DNA of 64,000 nt, from assembly GCF_001507545.1 (NCBI RefSeq), contig NZ_LQBP01000002.1:372001-436000 (forward strand), in the 5' to 3' direction. The DNA is from Ruegeria profundi (lineage in GTDB: Bacteria; Pseudomonadota; Alphaproteobacteria; Rhodobacterales; Rhodobacteraceae). Shown here piece after piece: positions 7,790 through 15,944 of this stretch (position 1 is its first letter; each line of letters starts with the position of its first letter). The notes under the pieces are model-generated. The model was not told the origin of the DNA and ran no database searches. It worked only from the letters and a program-made list of their open reading frames with translations. Position numbers and translations under genes: made by a program.

Positions 7790-9130
7790 ATGACAAAAAT
7801 CACCTTTATTGGTGCCGGTTCCACAATTTTCATGCAGAACATCGTGGGCGATGCGCTGCTGACACCAGCGCTTCGCGACAGCCATTTTGCGCTGATGGAC
7901 ATTGACCCCGAGCGTCTGGCCGAAAGCGAAGCGGTTGCCCGCGCCATGATCCGCTCGGTCGGTTCGGGTGCGTCTGTTTCGACCCATACAGATCGGCGCG
8001 CCGCTTTGGACGGGGCAGATTTTGTTATCACCGCGTTCCAGATCGGCGGGTATGAGCCGTGTACTGTGACCGACTTTGAGATTCCAAAACAGTACGGCCT
8101 GCGTCAGACCATCGCCGACACGCTTGGCGTCGGCGGCATCATGCGCGGGCTGCGCACGGTTCCGGTGTTGTGGGACGTGGCACGGGACATGATGCAGCTT
8201 TGCCCGAACGCGACCCTGCTGCAATACGTGAACCCGATGGCCATCAACACATGGGCGCTGGCCGAGCAATTCCCGGCGCTGAAACAGGTCGGTCTATGCC
8301 ACTCGGTACAAAACACGGTCGAAGAACTAGCGCATGACCTCGACCTGCCGAAAGACGAAATCCGCTACAAGGTCGCGGGCATCAATCATGTCGCCTTTTT
8401 CCTGCGGCTGGAGCATCAGGGCTGCGACCTGTATCCCGCTTTACGGCAGGGATACGCAAGTGGCCAAATCCCCAAGGCTCCTCTGCTGATGCCACGTTGC
8501 CCGAACAAGGTTCGGTACGAGGTGATGGATCACCTGGGATATTTCTGCACCGAAAGTTCCGAGCATTTGGCCGAATATGTGCCGTGGTTCATCAAGGATG
8601 GGCGAGAAGACCTGATCAAGCAGTTTTCCATCCCGCTGGATGAATACCCCACCCGATGCGTGGAACAGGTTGCAGATTGGAAAGAACAGGCAAAGACCCT
8701 GACGGATGGCCGCACCATCAAGGTAACCCGCAGTCACGAATTCGCCGCAGATCTGATGAACGCCATAGTCACCAATACGCCTTACGTAGCCTACGGAAAC
8801 CTGCCCAACACCGGCCAGATACCGCAACTGCCGTTGGGGGCCGCCGTTGAAACCCCTTGTCTGGTCGACGGCAACGGCGTGCAGCCTTTGATCGTTACTG
8901 ACATTCCACCGCAACTGATCGCGTTGATGCGGAGCCAGATCAATGTACAAGAGCTTACCGTGCGAGCATTGGTCGACCAGAACCCGGAACACATCTATCA
9001 CGCTGCCATGATGGACCCGCACACAGCCGCCGAATTAGACCTGCGCCAAATCCGCAGCCTTGTCGATGACCTGTTAATCGCGCATGCCGACTGGCTTCCG
9101 GATTGGTGCAAACCTGCAAAAGCCGCCTGA
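7790..9130 (+). CDS. melA: GH4 alpha-galactosidase (MelA-like)
   Basis: 446 residues. The N-terminal Rossmann NAD site is ITFIGAGSTIF. The GH4 metal-binding motifs GLCHSVQNT and GINHVAFF are both present, with the CHSVQ form typical of MelA alpha-galactosidases rather than GH4 alpha-glucosidases. GH4 enzymes use NAD and a divalent metal in a redox-assisted elimination mechanism. There is no signal peptide, so it acts in the cytoplasm on imported alpha-galactosides such as melibiose or galactosylglycerol. Its place directly after the importer and before the galactose-oxidation genes supports this role. Confidence 0.88.
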   Translation: MTKITFIGAGSTIFMQNIVGDALLTPALRDSHFALMDIDPERLAESEAVARAMIRSVGSGASVSTHTDRRAALDGADFVITAFQIGGYEPCTVTDFEIPKQYGLRQTIADTLGVGGIMRGLRTVPVLWDVARDMMQLCPNATLLQYVNPMAINTWALAEQFPALKQVGLCHSVQNTVEELAHDLDLPKDEIRYKVAGINHVAFFLRLEHQGCDLYPALRQGYASGQIPKAPLLMPRCPNKVRYEVMDHLGYFCTESSEHLAEYVPWFIKDGREDLIKQFSIPLDEYPTRCVEQVADWKEQAKTLTDGRTIKVTRSHEFAADLMNAIVTNTPYVAYGNLPNTGQIPQLPLGAAVETPCLVDGNGVQPLIVTDIPPQLIALMRSQINVQELTVRALVDQNPEHIYHAAMMDPHTAAELDLRQIRSLVDDLLIAHADWLPDWCKPAKAA

Positions 9131-9155
9131 ACCAAAGACTAGAAGGCTAACAAAA

Positions 9156-10865
9156 ATGACAAAGAAACGCCGTTCTCAACACTGGTATGGAAAACTCGAC
9201 AAAGACGGGTTCATCCACCGATCCTGGATGAAGAATCAGGGCTTTCCCGATCACGCTTTTGACGGGCGTCCGATCATTGGCATCTGCAATACATGGTCCG
9301 AGCTGACACCCTGCAACTCGGGCCTGCGCGACCTGGCCGAGGGCGTCAAACGCGGCGTTTGGGAGGCAGGCGGTTTCCCGGTTGAGTTTCCGGTCATGTC
9401 TCTGGGCGAAACCCAGATGAAGCCCACCGCAATGCTGTTCCGCAACCTTCTGGCAATGGATGTTGAGGAATCGATCCGCGCCTATGGCATCGACGGCGTT
9501 GTCCTGTTGGGCGGTTGTGACAAAACCACGCCGGGGCAGTTGATGGGCGCAGCCTCAGTCGATCTGCCCTCGATAGTGGTGAGTTCCGGCCCTATGCTGA
9601 ACGGCAAGTATCGCGGCAAGGATATCGGGTCGGGCACAGATGTCTGGAAATTCTCCGAAGCTGTCCGCGCCGGAGAAATGACGCTGCAAGACTTCATGAA
9701 CGCCGAATCCGGGATGTCACGTAGCGCGGGTGTTTGCATGACCATGGGCACCGCGTCGACCATGGCCTCACTGGTCGAAGCGATGGGGATGAGCCTGCCT
9801 ACTAACGCAGCCCTTCCAGCCGTCGATGCCCGCCGCATGGCTTTGGCGCATCTGACCGGGAAACGGATCGTTGAAATGGTGGACGAGGACCTAAAGCCTT
9901 CGGACATTTTGACCAAAGAAGCCTTCGAAAATGCCATCCTCACCAATGCCGCCGTAGGTGGATCGACCAACGCCGTTGTTCATTTGCTGGCTTTGGCTGG
10001 TCGCGTGGGTGTTGATCTGACGCTCAAAGATTTTGAGATCGGGTCGGGAATACCCCTTCTGGTGAACTGCATGCCTTCGGGCAAATACCTGATGGAAGAT
10101 TTCTGCTACGCGGGTGGTGTGCCCGTGGTTCTGAATGAGCTGAAACCTTTCCTGCGCCCTGCCAAGACTGTTCTGAACAAGGATATTTCGGCCCATTACG
10201 AGGGCGCCGAATGCTTCAACCGCGACGTGATCCGTCCTTTCGATGATCCGGTGAAACCTGCCGCGGGCCTTCGCGTCTTACGCGGAAATCTCGCACCCAA
10301 TGGTGCCATCGTAAAACCCTCGGCCGCGACGGACGCGCTGTTGGAAACAGAGGCAGACGCCTATGTTTTTGAGAACATCGAAGACCTGAAAGCCAACATA
10401 GACCGGGATGATCTGCCAGTGACGGCAGACACTATTCTGGTGCTCAAGGGCTGCGGGCCAAAAGGCTATCCCGGCATGCCAGAAGTCGGCAACATGCCAA
10501 TTCCAGCAAAGCTTGTCAAAGAGGGTGTGCGCGACATGATCCGAGTTTCGGATGCGCGTATGTCCGGCACAGCCTTTGGCACTGTGATCCTTCATGTCAG
10601 CCCCGAGGCACAGGCCGGGGGAACGTTGGCGCTGGTCAAAACCGGCGACCGCATCCGGGTGTCCGCCAGCAAGGGTGAGTTGGAACTGCTGGTTGATGAG
10701 GCAGAACTGGCTACCCGCCGCGCGGCGTGGCAACCGGACGACCCGCACTATACCCGCGGTTACGCAAAACTTTATATCGACCACGTCCTGCAGGCGGATC
10801 AGGGCGCCGACCTTGATTTTCTTGTCGGTAAAGACACCCGCCTTGTGACCAGAGAGAGCCACTGA
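9156..10865 (+). CDS. IlvD/Edd-family dehydratase, probable D-galactonate dehydratase
   Basis: 569 residues. The start MTKKRRSQHWYG at 9156 is chosen because the longer frame reads through the end of the preceding gene. Three Fe-S cluster cysteine regions are visible: ICNTWSELTPCN, GGCDKTTPG and AGVCMTMGTAST, as in the sugar-acid branch of the family (L-arabinonate/D-xylonate dehydratases). With a kinase and aldolase for 2-keto-3-deoxygalactonate encoded downstream, the expected reaction is D-galactonate to 2-keto-3-deoxy-D-galactonate. It would replace the enolase-superfamily DgoD used in enterics. L-arabinonate or D-fuconate remain possible substrates. Confidence 0.83.
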   Translation: MTKKRRSQHWYGKLDKDGFIHRSWMKNQGFPDHAFDGRPIIGICNTWSELTPCNSGLRDLAEGVKRGVWEAGGFPVEFPVMSLGETQMKPTAMLFRNLLAMDVEESIRAYGIDGVVLLGGCDKTTPGQLMGAASVDLPSIVVSSGPMLNGKYRGKDIGSGTDVWKFSEAVRAGEMTLQDFMNAESGMSRSAGVCMTMGTASTMASLVEAMGMSLPTNAALPAVDARRMALAHLTGKRIVEMVDEDLKPSDILTKEAFENAILTNAAVGGSTNAVVHLLALAGRVGVDLTLKDFEIGSGIPLLVNCMPSGKYLMEDFCYAGGVPVVLNELKPFLRPAKTVLNKDISAHYEGAECFNRDVIRPFDDPVKPAAGLRVLRGNLAPNGAIVKPSAATDALLETEADAYVFENIEDLKANIDRDDLPVTADTILVLKGCGPKGYPGMPEVGNMPIPAKLVKEGVRDMIRVSDARMSGTAFGTVILHVSPEAQAGGTLALVKTGDRIRVSASKGELELLVDEAELATRRAAWQPDDPHYTRGYAKLYIDHVLQADQGADLDFLVGKDTRLVTRESH

Positions 10866-11632
10866 TGGATCATCCAGCAACTTTCCACGATTTGAACGGC
10901 GCGTCTGTCTTTATTACTGGTGGCGGCTCTGGCGTTGGTGCAGCGTTGACGGACGGATTTCTGGCCCAAGGTGCCAACGTGGCCTTTATCGGTCGATCGG
11001 ACGCCAGCGGATTTGTCGCGGAAATGCGTGACAAACACGGTCGCGCACCGTTGTTCATGCAAGCCGATATGACAGATACCGCATTGCTGCACGCCACGAT
11101 GCAAAAAGCATCTGATGCGCATGGTCCCTTGAACGTACTGATCAACAATGCAGCTAACGACCAACGCCACTCGCTTGAGGAAACCACGCCCGAGTTTTGG
11201 GACTGGATGATTGAGGTCAACCTCAAGGCTTATTTCTTCGCCTGTCAGGAAGCGGCACGCCAGATGCAAGGAGAAGGCGGGGCCATCGTCAACTTTAGTT
11301 CGATCAGCTACATGATGGGCAATGCCGGCTATCCAATCTACACGACCGCGAATGCCGGGATCACCGGGATGACCCGATCCCTTGCGCGTGAGCTTGGGCC
11401 GAAGAACATACGTGTGAACGCGCTGGCCCCGGGGTGGGTTCTGACCCAGAAACAGTTGGATATGTGGGCCACTCCCGAAGACCTTGCGGCCCATATGAAC
11501 CGCCAATGCCTGAAGGAACACCTGACGCCCGAAGATATGATCGCGCCGACCCTGTTCCTGGCCTCCAATGCCAGCCGTGCAATGACCGGGCAATGCATGG
11601 CGGTTGACGGCGGCGTTGTCGTAACGGGGTAG
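10865..11632 (+). CDS. SDR-family oxidoreductase, probable D-galactose 1-dehydrogenase
   Basis: 255 residues with a classical SDR fold: cofactor loop ITGGGSGVG, the INNAA strand, catalytic serine in NFSSIS (Ser145/146) and tyrosine Tyr159. The start overlaps the dehydratase stop by one base. The context (lactonase, dehydratase, kinase, aldolase) leaves galactose oxidation to galactono-lactone as the missing step, and SDR galactose dehydrogenases are known. The YxxxK motif reads YTTAN: the catalytic lysine position (163) is asparagine (codon AAT). Either this branch uses another residue or activity is altered. Confidence 0.75.
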   Translation: MDHPATFHDLNGASVFITGGGSGVGAALTDGFLAQGANVAFIGRSDASGFVAEMRDKHGRAPLFMQADMTDTALLHATMQKASDAHGPLNVLINNAANDQRHSLEETTPEFWDWMIEVNLKAYFFACQEAARQMQGEGGAIVNFSSISYMMGNAGYPIYTTANAGITGMTRSLARELGPKNIRVNALAPGWVLTQKQLDMWATPEDLAAHMNRQCLKEHLTPEDMIAPTLFLASNASRAMTGQCMAVDGGVVVTG

Positions 11633-11636
11633 AGAC

Positions 11637-12530
11637 ATGAATTCTGAATGGATCGCTGTCGATTGGGGAACGTCGCATCTTCGCGTCTGGGCGATGCGGG
11701 GCGATACCGTGGTTGATCAGGCTCAGTCTGACAAAGGCATGGCCCGCGTCGACAGGGATGAGTTTCAGGCCGCCTTGTTGGAACTGATCGAAGGCTGGTT
11801 GGGGGCTGAACCCGTAGATGTGATCGCATGTGGAATGGTGGGCGCGCGGCAAGGTTGGGTCGAGGCACCATATTCGGCCGTTCCCTGCGCCCCCACGCCC
11901 GTCACCCCAATTCGCGTTCCCAACACTGACGCGCGCATTCGCGCCTTTGTTGTGCCCGGTTTGAAGCAGACCTCTCCACCAGATGTCATGCGGGGCGAAG
12001 AAACCCAGATCGCGGGATTTCTGGCCAGTCGCCCAAACTGGGACGGTGTGATTTGCCTGCCCGGAACCCATAGCAAGTGGGTTCAAGTCAGCGCAGGAGA
12101 AGTCGTCAGTTTCCGTACCTTCATGACCGGAGAGATGTTCAACCTTCTCAGTGGCCATTCAGTGCTGAAACACTCAGTCGGCACTGGTTGGGACGATGCA
12201 GCCTTTGTCGATGCCATGGCTGACACGTTGTCAAAACCGGAACAGCTGGCGGCGCGGCTGTTTGGCTTGCGCGCCGCCGATCTGCTTCAGGGACAAGATG
12301 GTAGTATCGCCCGGGCGCAACTTTCGGGCTTTCTGATTGGCGCTGAACTGGCAGCAACCCGGCCCTATTGGCTAGGTCAGCGATTGGCGATCATTGGGGC
12401 TACTGGTCTCTCTGAGACCTACGCCAAGGCCTTAAAAACTCAAGGCGCCTTTGTGGAAACCGCAGACAGCACTGAATGCACATTGGCCGGCCTTCTGCTG
12501 GCTCGCAACCTGACGAGGCAAACCGCATGA
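11637..12530 (+). CDS. dgoK: 2-dehydro-3-deoxygalactonokinase
   Basis: 297 residues. The N-terminal phosphate-binding motif is VDWGTSHLRVWA, and the family motifs GMVGARQGW, PGTHSKWV and TFMTGEMF are characteristic of DgoK. It phosphorylates 2-keto-3-deoxy-D-galactonate at O6 with ATP. It starts 4 bases after the SDR gene and overlaps the aldolase start (ATGA), the usual dgoK-dgoA order. This is one of the most secure assignments in the operon and fixes the pathway as De Ley-Doudoroff galactose degradation. Confidence 0.93.
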   Translation: MNSEWIAVDWGTSHLRVWAMRGDTVVDQAQSDKGMARVDRDEFQAALLELIEGWLGAEPVDVIACGMVGARQGWVEAPYSAVPCAPTPVTPIRVPNTDARIRAFVVPGLKQTSPPDVMRGEETQIAGFLASRPNWDGVICLPGTHSKWVQVSAGEVVSFRTFMTGEMFNLLSGHSVLKHSVGTGWDDAAFVDAMADTLSKPEQLAARLFGLRAADLLQGQDGSIARAQLSGFLIGAELAATRPYWLGQRLAIIGATGLSETYAKALKTQGAFVETADSTECTLAGLLLARNLTRQTA

Positions 12531-13132
12531 ACCGTCCCCTCATTGCCATCCTGCGGGGCCTGACACCGTCGGCTGCATTGGCCACCGGGCAAGCCTTGAT
12601 CAACGCCGGGATCGACAAGATCGAAGTCCCGCTGAACTCGCCCGATCCGCTGGACTCTATTGGCCGTCTGGTCGAGGAATTCGGCGACCGTGCCTTGATT
12701 GGCGCAGGCACCGTTCTGACGCCGGGGCAAGTGGACGACGTCGCCAGGGTTGGCGGTAAACTGATCGTATCGCCGAATTGCGACCCCGAGGTGATTTCAC
12801 ACACTCACAGGCTGGGCTTGGAAAGCTGGCCCGGCATCTTCACACCGACTGAGGCTTTCGCCGCCCTCAAGGCTGGAGCTTCCGGGCTGAAACTGTTTCC
12901 CGGCGCGCTGGCCGGTCCGGCAGGTCTGTCGGCACTGCGCCCTGTGCTGCCCAAGGGTACGCTTGTTTATGCTGTGGGCGGCGCGGGACCTGAAAACTTT
13001 GGCCAGTGGATCGCAGCCAGCGCAGATGGGTTCGGCATCGGATCGGCCCTGTATAAACCCGGCATGACTGTATCTGAGGTCGCAGCCAAGGCGGCACAGA
13101 TCGTCGCAGCCTATGATGAGGCCGCAGGATGA
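12527..13132 (+). CDS. dgoA: 2-dehydro-3-deoxy-6-phosphogalactonate aldolase
   Basis: 201 residues, the KDPG/KDPGal aldolase length. The Schiff-base lysine is in ASGLKLFPG, with upstream KIEVPLNSP and GAGTVLTP motifs. It cleaves 2-keto-3-deoxy-6-phosphogalactonate to pyruvate and glyceraldehyde-3-phosphate. The start MNRPLIAILRG at 12527 overlaps the dgoK stop; an in-frame upstream ATG lies inside dgoK and is unlikely. Its end overlaps the SMP-30 gene by 4 bases. Confidence 0.93.
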   Translation: MNRPLIAILRGLTPSAALATGQALINAGIDKIEVPLNSPDPLDSIGRLVEEFGDRALIGAGTVLTPGQVDDVARVGGKLIVSPNCDPEVISHTHRLGLESWPGIFTPTEAFAALKAGASGLKLFPGALAGPAGLSALRPVLPKGTLVYAVGGAGPENFGQWIAASADGFGIGSALYKPGMTVSEVAAKAAQIVAAYDEAAG

Positions 13133-13989
13133 GCACCATCTTCGACAACCGCCCTTGCGAGTTGGGCGAAGGTCCTTTGTGGCATCCCGAACGCCAACAG
13201 ATTTTCTGGTTCGATATCATCGGTAAAACTCTGATGACGCAAAAGAGCGGCGAACCACGCGACTGGCAGTTTGACGAACATGTCTCAGCCGCTGGGTGGG
13301 TCGACCGGGAAACGCTGCTGATAGCTTCTGAAACGGGTTTGTGGCGTTTCAGCCTCAAGACTGGTCAAAAAGACCTTGTCACGCGTCTTGAGGCAGAGAA
13401 CCCGATTACCCGCTCGAACGACGGGCGCACTGACCCCTGGGGGGGGTTCTGGATCGGAACGATGGGCAAAGCAGCGGAGCCCCACGCCGGTGCGATCTAT
13501 CGGTATTGGCAGGGCGAATTGCGGCAGGTGGTGCCGAACGTCACGATCCCGAACGCGATCTGTTTTGCGCCGGACCGCTCCTGCGCTTACTATACCGATA
13601 CTGTGACAAAACAGGTCATGCGCCGGCCTCTGAACCCGGAAACCGGCTGGCCCGAAGAAGACGGATCAGTGTTTCTGGATTTTCGGGTCGATGGCCTGAA
13701 TCCCGACGGTGCCGTGGTCGATGCCGAAGGGAACATTTGGATCGCGCAATGGGGTGCAAGCCGCGTAGCAGCCTATACACCATCCGGGCAATTTATAACG
13801 GCCAAGACTTTTGATGCCGCGCATACGTCGTGCCCTGCCTTCGGCGGTGACGATCTGACCACGCTTTTCTGCACGTCGGCCCGCGAAGGGTTGCACGCTG
13901 AAACACTTGCGCAACAACCTACCAACGGCATGACCTTTTCCGCTTCTGACGCAGGTAAAGGGCTGCCCGAATACAGAGTCCTTTTATGA
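13129..13989 (+). CDS. SMP-30/gluconolactonase-family sugar lactonase
   Basis: 286 residues, a six-bladed propeller family. Metal-site regions are recognisable: LGEGPLWHPE (Glu), ITRSNDGRTDPWGG (Asn) and VDGLNPDGAVVD (Asp). It should hydrolyse D-galactono-lactone, the product of the dehydrogenase step, to D-galactonate. It overlaps both neighbours by 4 bases, so it is translationally coupled between the aldolase and beta-galactosidase genes. The exact lactone preference cannot be read from sequence. Confidence 0.87.
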   Translation: MSTIFDNRPCELGEGPLWHPERQQIFWFDIIGKTLMTQKSGEPRDWQFDEHVSAAGWVDRETLLIASETGLWRFSLKTGQKDLVTRLEAENPITRSNDGRTDPWGGFWIGTMGKAAEPHAGAIYRYWQGELRQVVPNVTIPNAICFAPDRSCAYYTDTVTKQVMRRPLNPETGWPEEDGSVFLDFRVDGLNPDGAVVDAEGNIWIAQWGASRVAAYTPSGQFITAKTFDAAHTSCPAFGGDDLTTLFCTSAREGLHAETLAQQPTNGMTFSASDAGKGLPEYRVLL

Positions 13990-15905
13990 AACCTGAACTT
14001 GGCGTTTGCTACTATCCCGAACACTGGCCCGAAGAGATGTGGGCCAAAGACGCCACCCGCATGGTAGAAACCGGGCTGACCTGGGTACGCATCGGTGAGT
14101 TTGCGTGGAGCCGGATGGAACCAACCCCGGGCGATTTGCGCTTTGACTGGCTGGACCGCGCGATCGAGGTCTTGGGATCCGCAGGGCTCAAGGTTGTTCT
14201 GGGAACACCCACGGCGACCCCACCGCGCTGGATGCTTAAGAAACACCCCGATATGCTGGCTGTTGACGCACAGGGACAGCCACGCAAATTCGGCTCGCGC
14301 AGGCATTACTGTTTTAGCCATCAGGGCTATATCCAAGAATGCGCCCGGATCGCCCGGATCATGGGTGAGCGTTATGGCCGCAATCCGCATGTGGCGGCTT
14401 GGCAGATCGACAACGAATATGGCTGCCACGACACAACGATCAGCTACAGCCAAGCCGCCCTGCGCGCATTTCAACATTGGCTAGAGGCCCAATACGGCTC
14501 GGTCGACGCATTGAACACGGCTTGGGGCAACGTGTTCTGGTCGATGGAATACGGCAGTTTCGACCAGATCGACCTGCCCAACTTGACCGTGACCGAACCA
14601 AACCCAGCACATGTTCTGGCGTTCCGGCGGTTCAGCTCGGATCAGGTGGCGATCTTTAACAAAGCGCAGGTTGACGTACTGCGGCCTCTGACGGACGCGC
14701 CGCTTTTGCACAACTATATGGGCCGGATACTGGATTTCGACCATTTCAAAGTGGGCGAAGACTTGGATATCGCCACTTGGGACAGCTATCCGATCGGGTT
14801 TCTTTCAGACCGGCTTGAGGTGGACGAGGCGCATAAAACTGCGTTTCTGCAACAGGGCGATCCGGACATGCAGGCCTTTCACCACGATCTTTACCGCGCC
14901 GTGGGGCGCGGCCGCTGGTGGGTGATGGAACAACAACCCGGCCCGGTAAACTGGGCACCGTTCAATCCCGCTCCACTGCCCGGTATGGTGCGACTTTGGT
15001 CGCTTGAGGCCGTCGCGCACGGGGCCGAGGTGGTCAGCTATTTCCGCTGGCGGCAGGCACCGTTTGCACAAGAACAAATGCATGCCGGACTTTTGACGCC
15101 AAACGACAAACCCGCCCCCGCCTTGTCCGAAGTGCGGCAGACAGCCGATGATCTGGCGCAATTGGGCACGGTCACGCAGACCCGGGCCGACGTGGCCATT
15201 CTGTTCGATTACGCCTCGGATTGGGCGTGGCAGACACAACCGCAGGGGGCGGGGTTCAACTATTTCCGGCTGGTTTTCTCAGCCTATCGCGCGTTGCGGC
15301 GGGCGGGTCTTTCAGTGGACTTCCTATCCACACGAGATATCCCGGAACCCGGATACAAGCTTATATTTGCTCCGGGGCTCGCGACGCTGGACAGCGACCT
15401 GGAACACCGCCTTCTACAGGGCTGCGATCTGGCAATTCTTGGCCCTCGTAGTGGCGCGATTACGCGAGACTTCCAAATCCCAAAGGCAGGGCGTCCGGGT
15501 CTGTCAGGGCTGAGTTGCGATGTTGATCTTGTCGAAACCTTGCCCCCAAACGTGCATCGAACTGTCGACGGAGGTGGTGCCGCCCGGCATTGGATTGACC
15601 GTTTGTCCGGCACTGCGCCTGACTTGTTGACGTTTACCGATGGCACGCCAGCACTAAAAGGGACTGATGGGCTTTGGTATCTTGCAGGTTTTCCTGATGA
15701 ACACCTGTGGGTTTGGGTCGTCGAGATGGCTGCAGCCAAGGTCAAATTGGACATCCACCCCCTGCCCGAAGGGTTGCGGCGGCGCGAGACGGATCAGTAT
15801 GTATTCCTGACGAACTACACCGCCGCGCCAATCAATTGGAACAACCACGATATTGCGCCCTGTGATGTCGTTATCCTGAAAAAGAACGCGCCCCGGAAAG
15901 GTTAG
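13986..15905 (+). CDS. GH42 beta-galactosidase
   Basis: 639 residues. The GH42 start is recognisable (LGVCYYPEHWPEEMW). The acid/base glutamate lies in WQIDNEYGCH and the nucleophile in WWVMEQQPG. The TIM barrel covers about 1-370, followed by the trimerisation domain and the small C-terminal beta domain. No signal peptide, so it is cytoplasmic. It is the last gene of the operon and releases galactose from imported beta-galactosides, complementing the GH4 alpha-galactosidase. Its stop codon lies in the loop of the following terminator hairpin. Confidence 0.92.
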   Translation: MKPELGVCYYPEHWPEEMWAKDATRMVETGLTWVRIGEFAWSRMEPTPGDLRFDWLDRAIEVLGSAGLKVVLGTPTATPPRWMLKKHPDMLAVDAQGQPRKFGSRRHYCFSHQGYIQECARIARIMGERYGRNPHVAAWQIDNEYGCHDTTISYSQAALRAFQHWLEAQYGSVDALNTAWGNVFWSMEYGSFDQIDLPNLTVTEPNPAHVLAFRRFSSDQVAIFNKAQVDVLRPLTDAPLLHNYMGRILDFDHFKVGEDLDIATWDSYPIGFLSDRLEVDEAHKTAFLQQGDPDMQAFHHDLYRAVGRGRWWVMEQQPGPVNWAPFNPAPLPGMVRLWSLEAVAHGAEVVSYFRWRQAPFAQEQMHAGLLTPNDKPAPALSEVRQTADDLAQLGTVTQTRADVAILFDYASDWAWQTQPQGAGFNYFRLVFSAYRALRRAGLSVDFLSTRDIPEPGYKLIFAPGLATLDSDLEHRLLQGCDLAILGPRSGAITRDFQIPKAGRPGLSGLSCDVDLVETLPPNVHRTVDGGGAARHWIDRLSGTAPDLLTFTDGTPALKGTDGLWYLAGFPDEHLWVWVVEMAAAKVKLDIHPLPEGLRRRETDQYVFLTNYTAAPINWNNHDIAPCDVVILKKNAPRKG

Positions 15906-15920
15906 ATTTCCGGGCGCGCA
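15888..15920. terminator. Bidirectional terminator between convergent operons
   Basis: CGCGCCCCGGAAA (15888-15900) pairs with TTTCCGGGCGCG (15908-15919) with a single bulge and a 7-base loop that holds the stop codon of the GH42 gene. TCTTTTGAGTTT follows on the plus strand. It separates the galactoside operon from the convergent transporter operon ending at 15945. Confidence 0.7.
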
Positions 15921-15944
15921 TCTTTTGAGTTTCGAACGGTTCCG

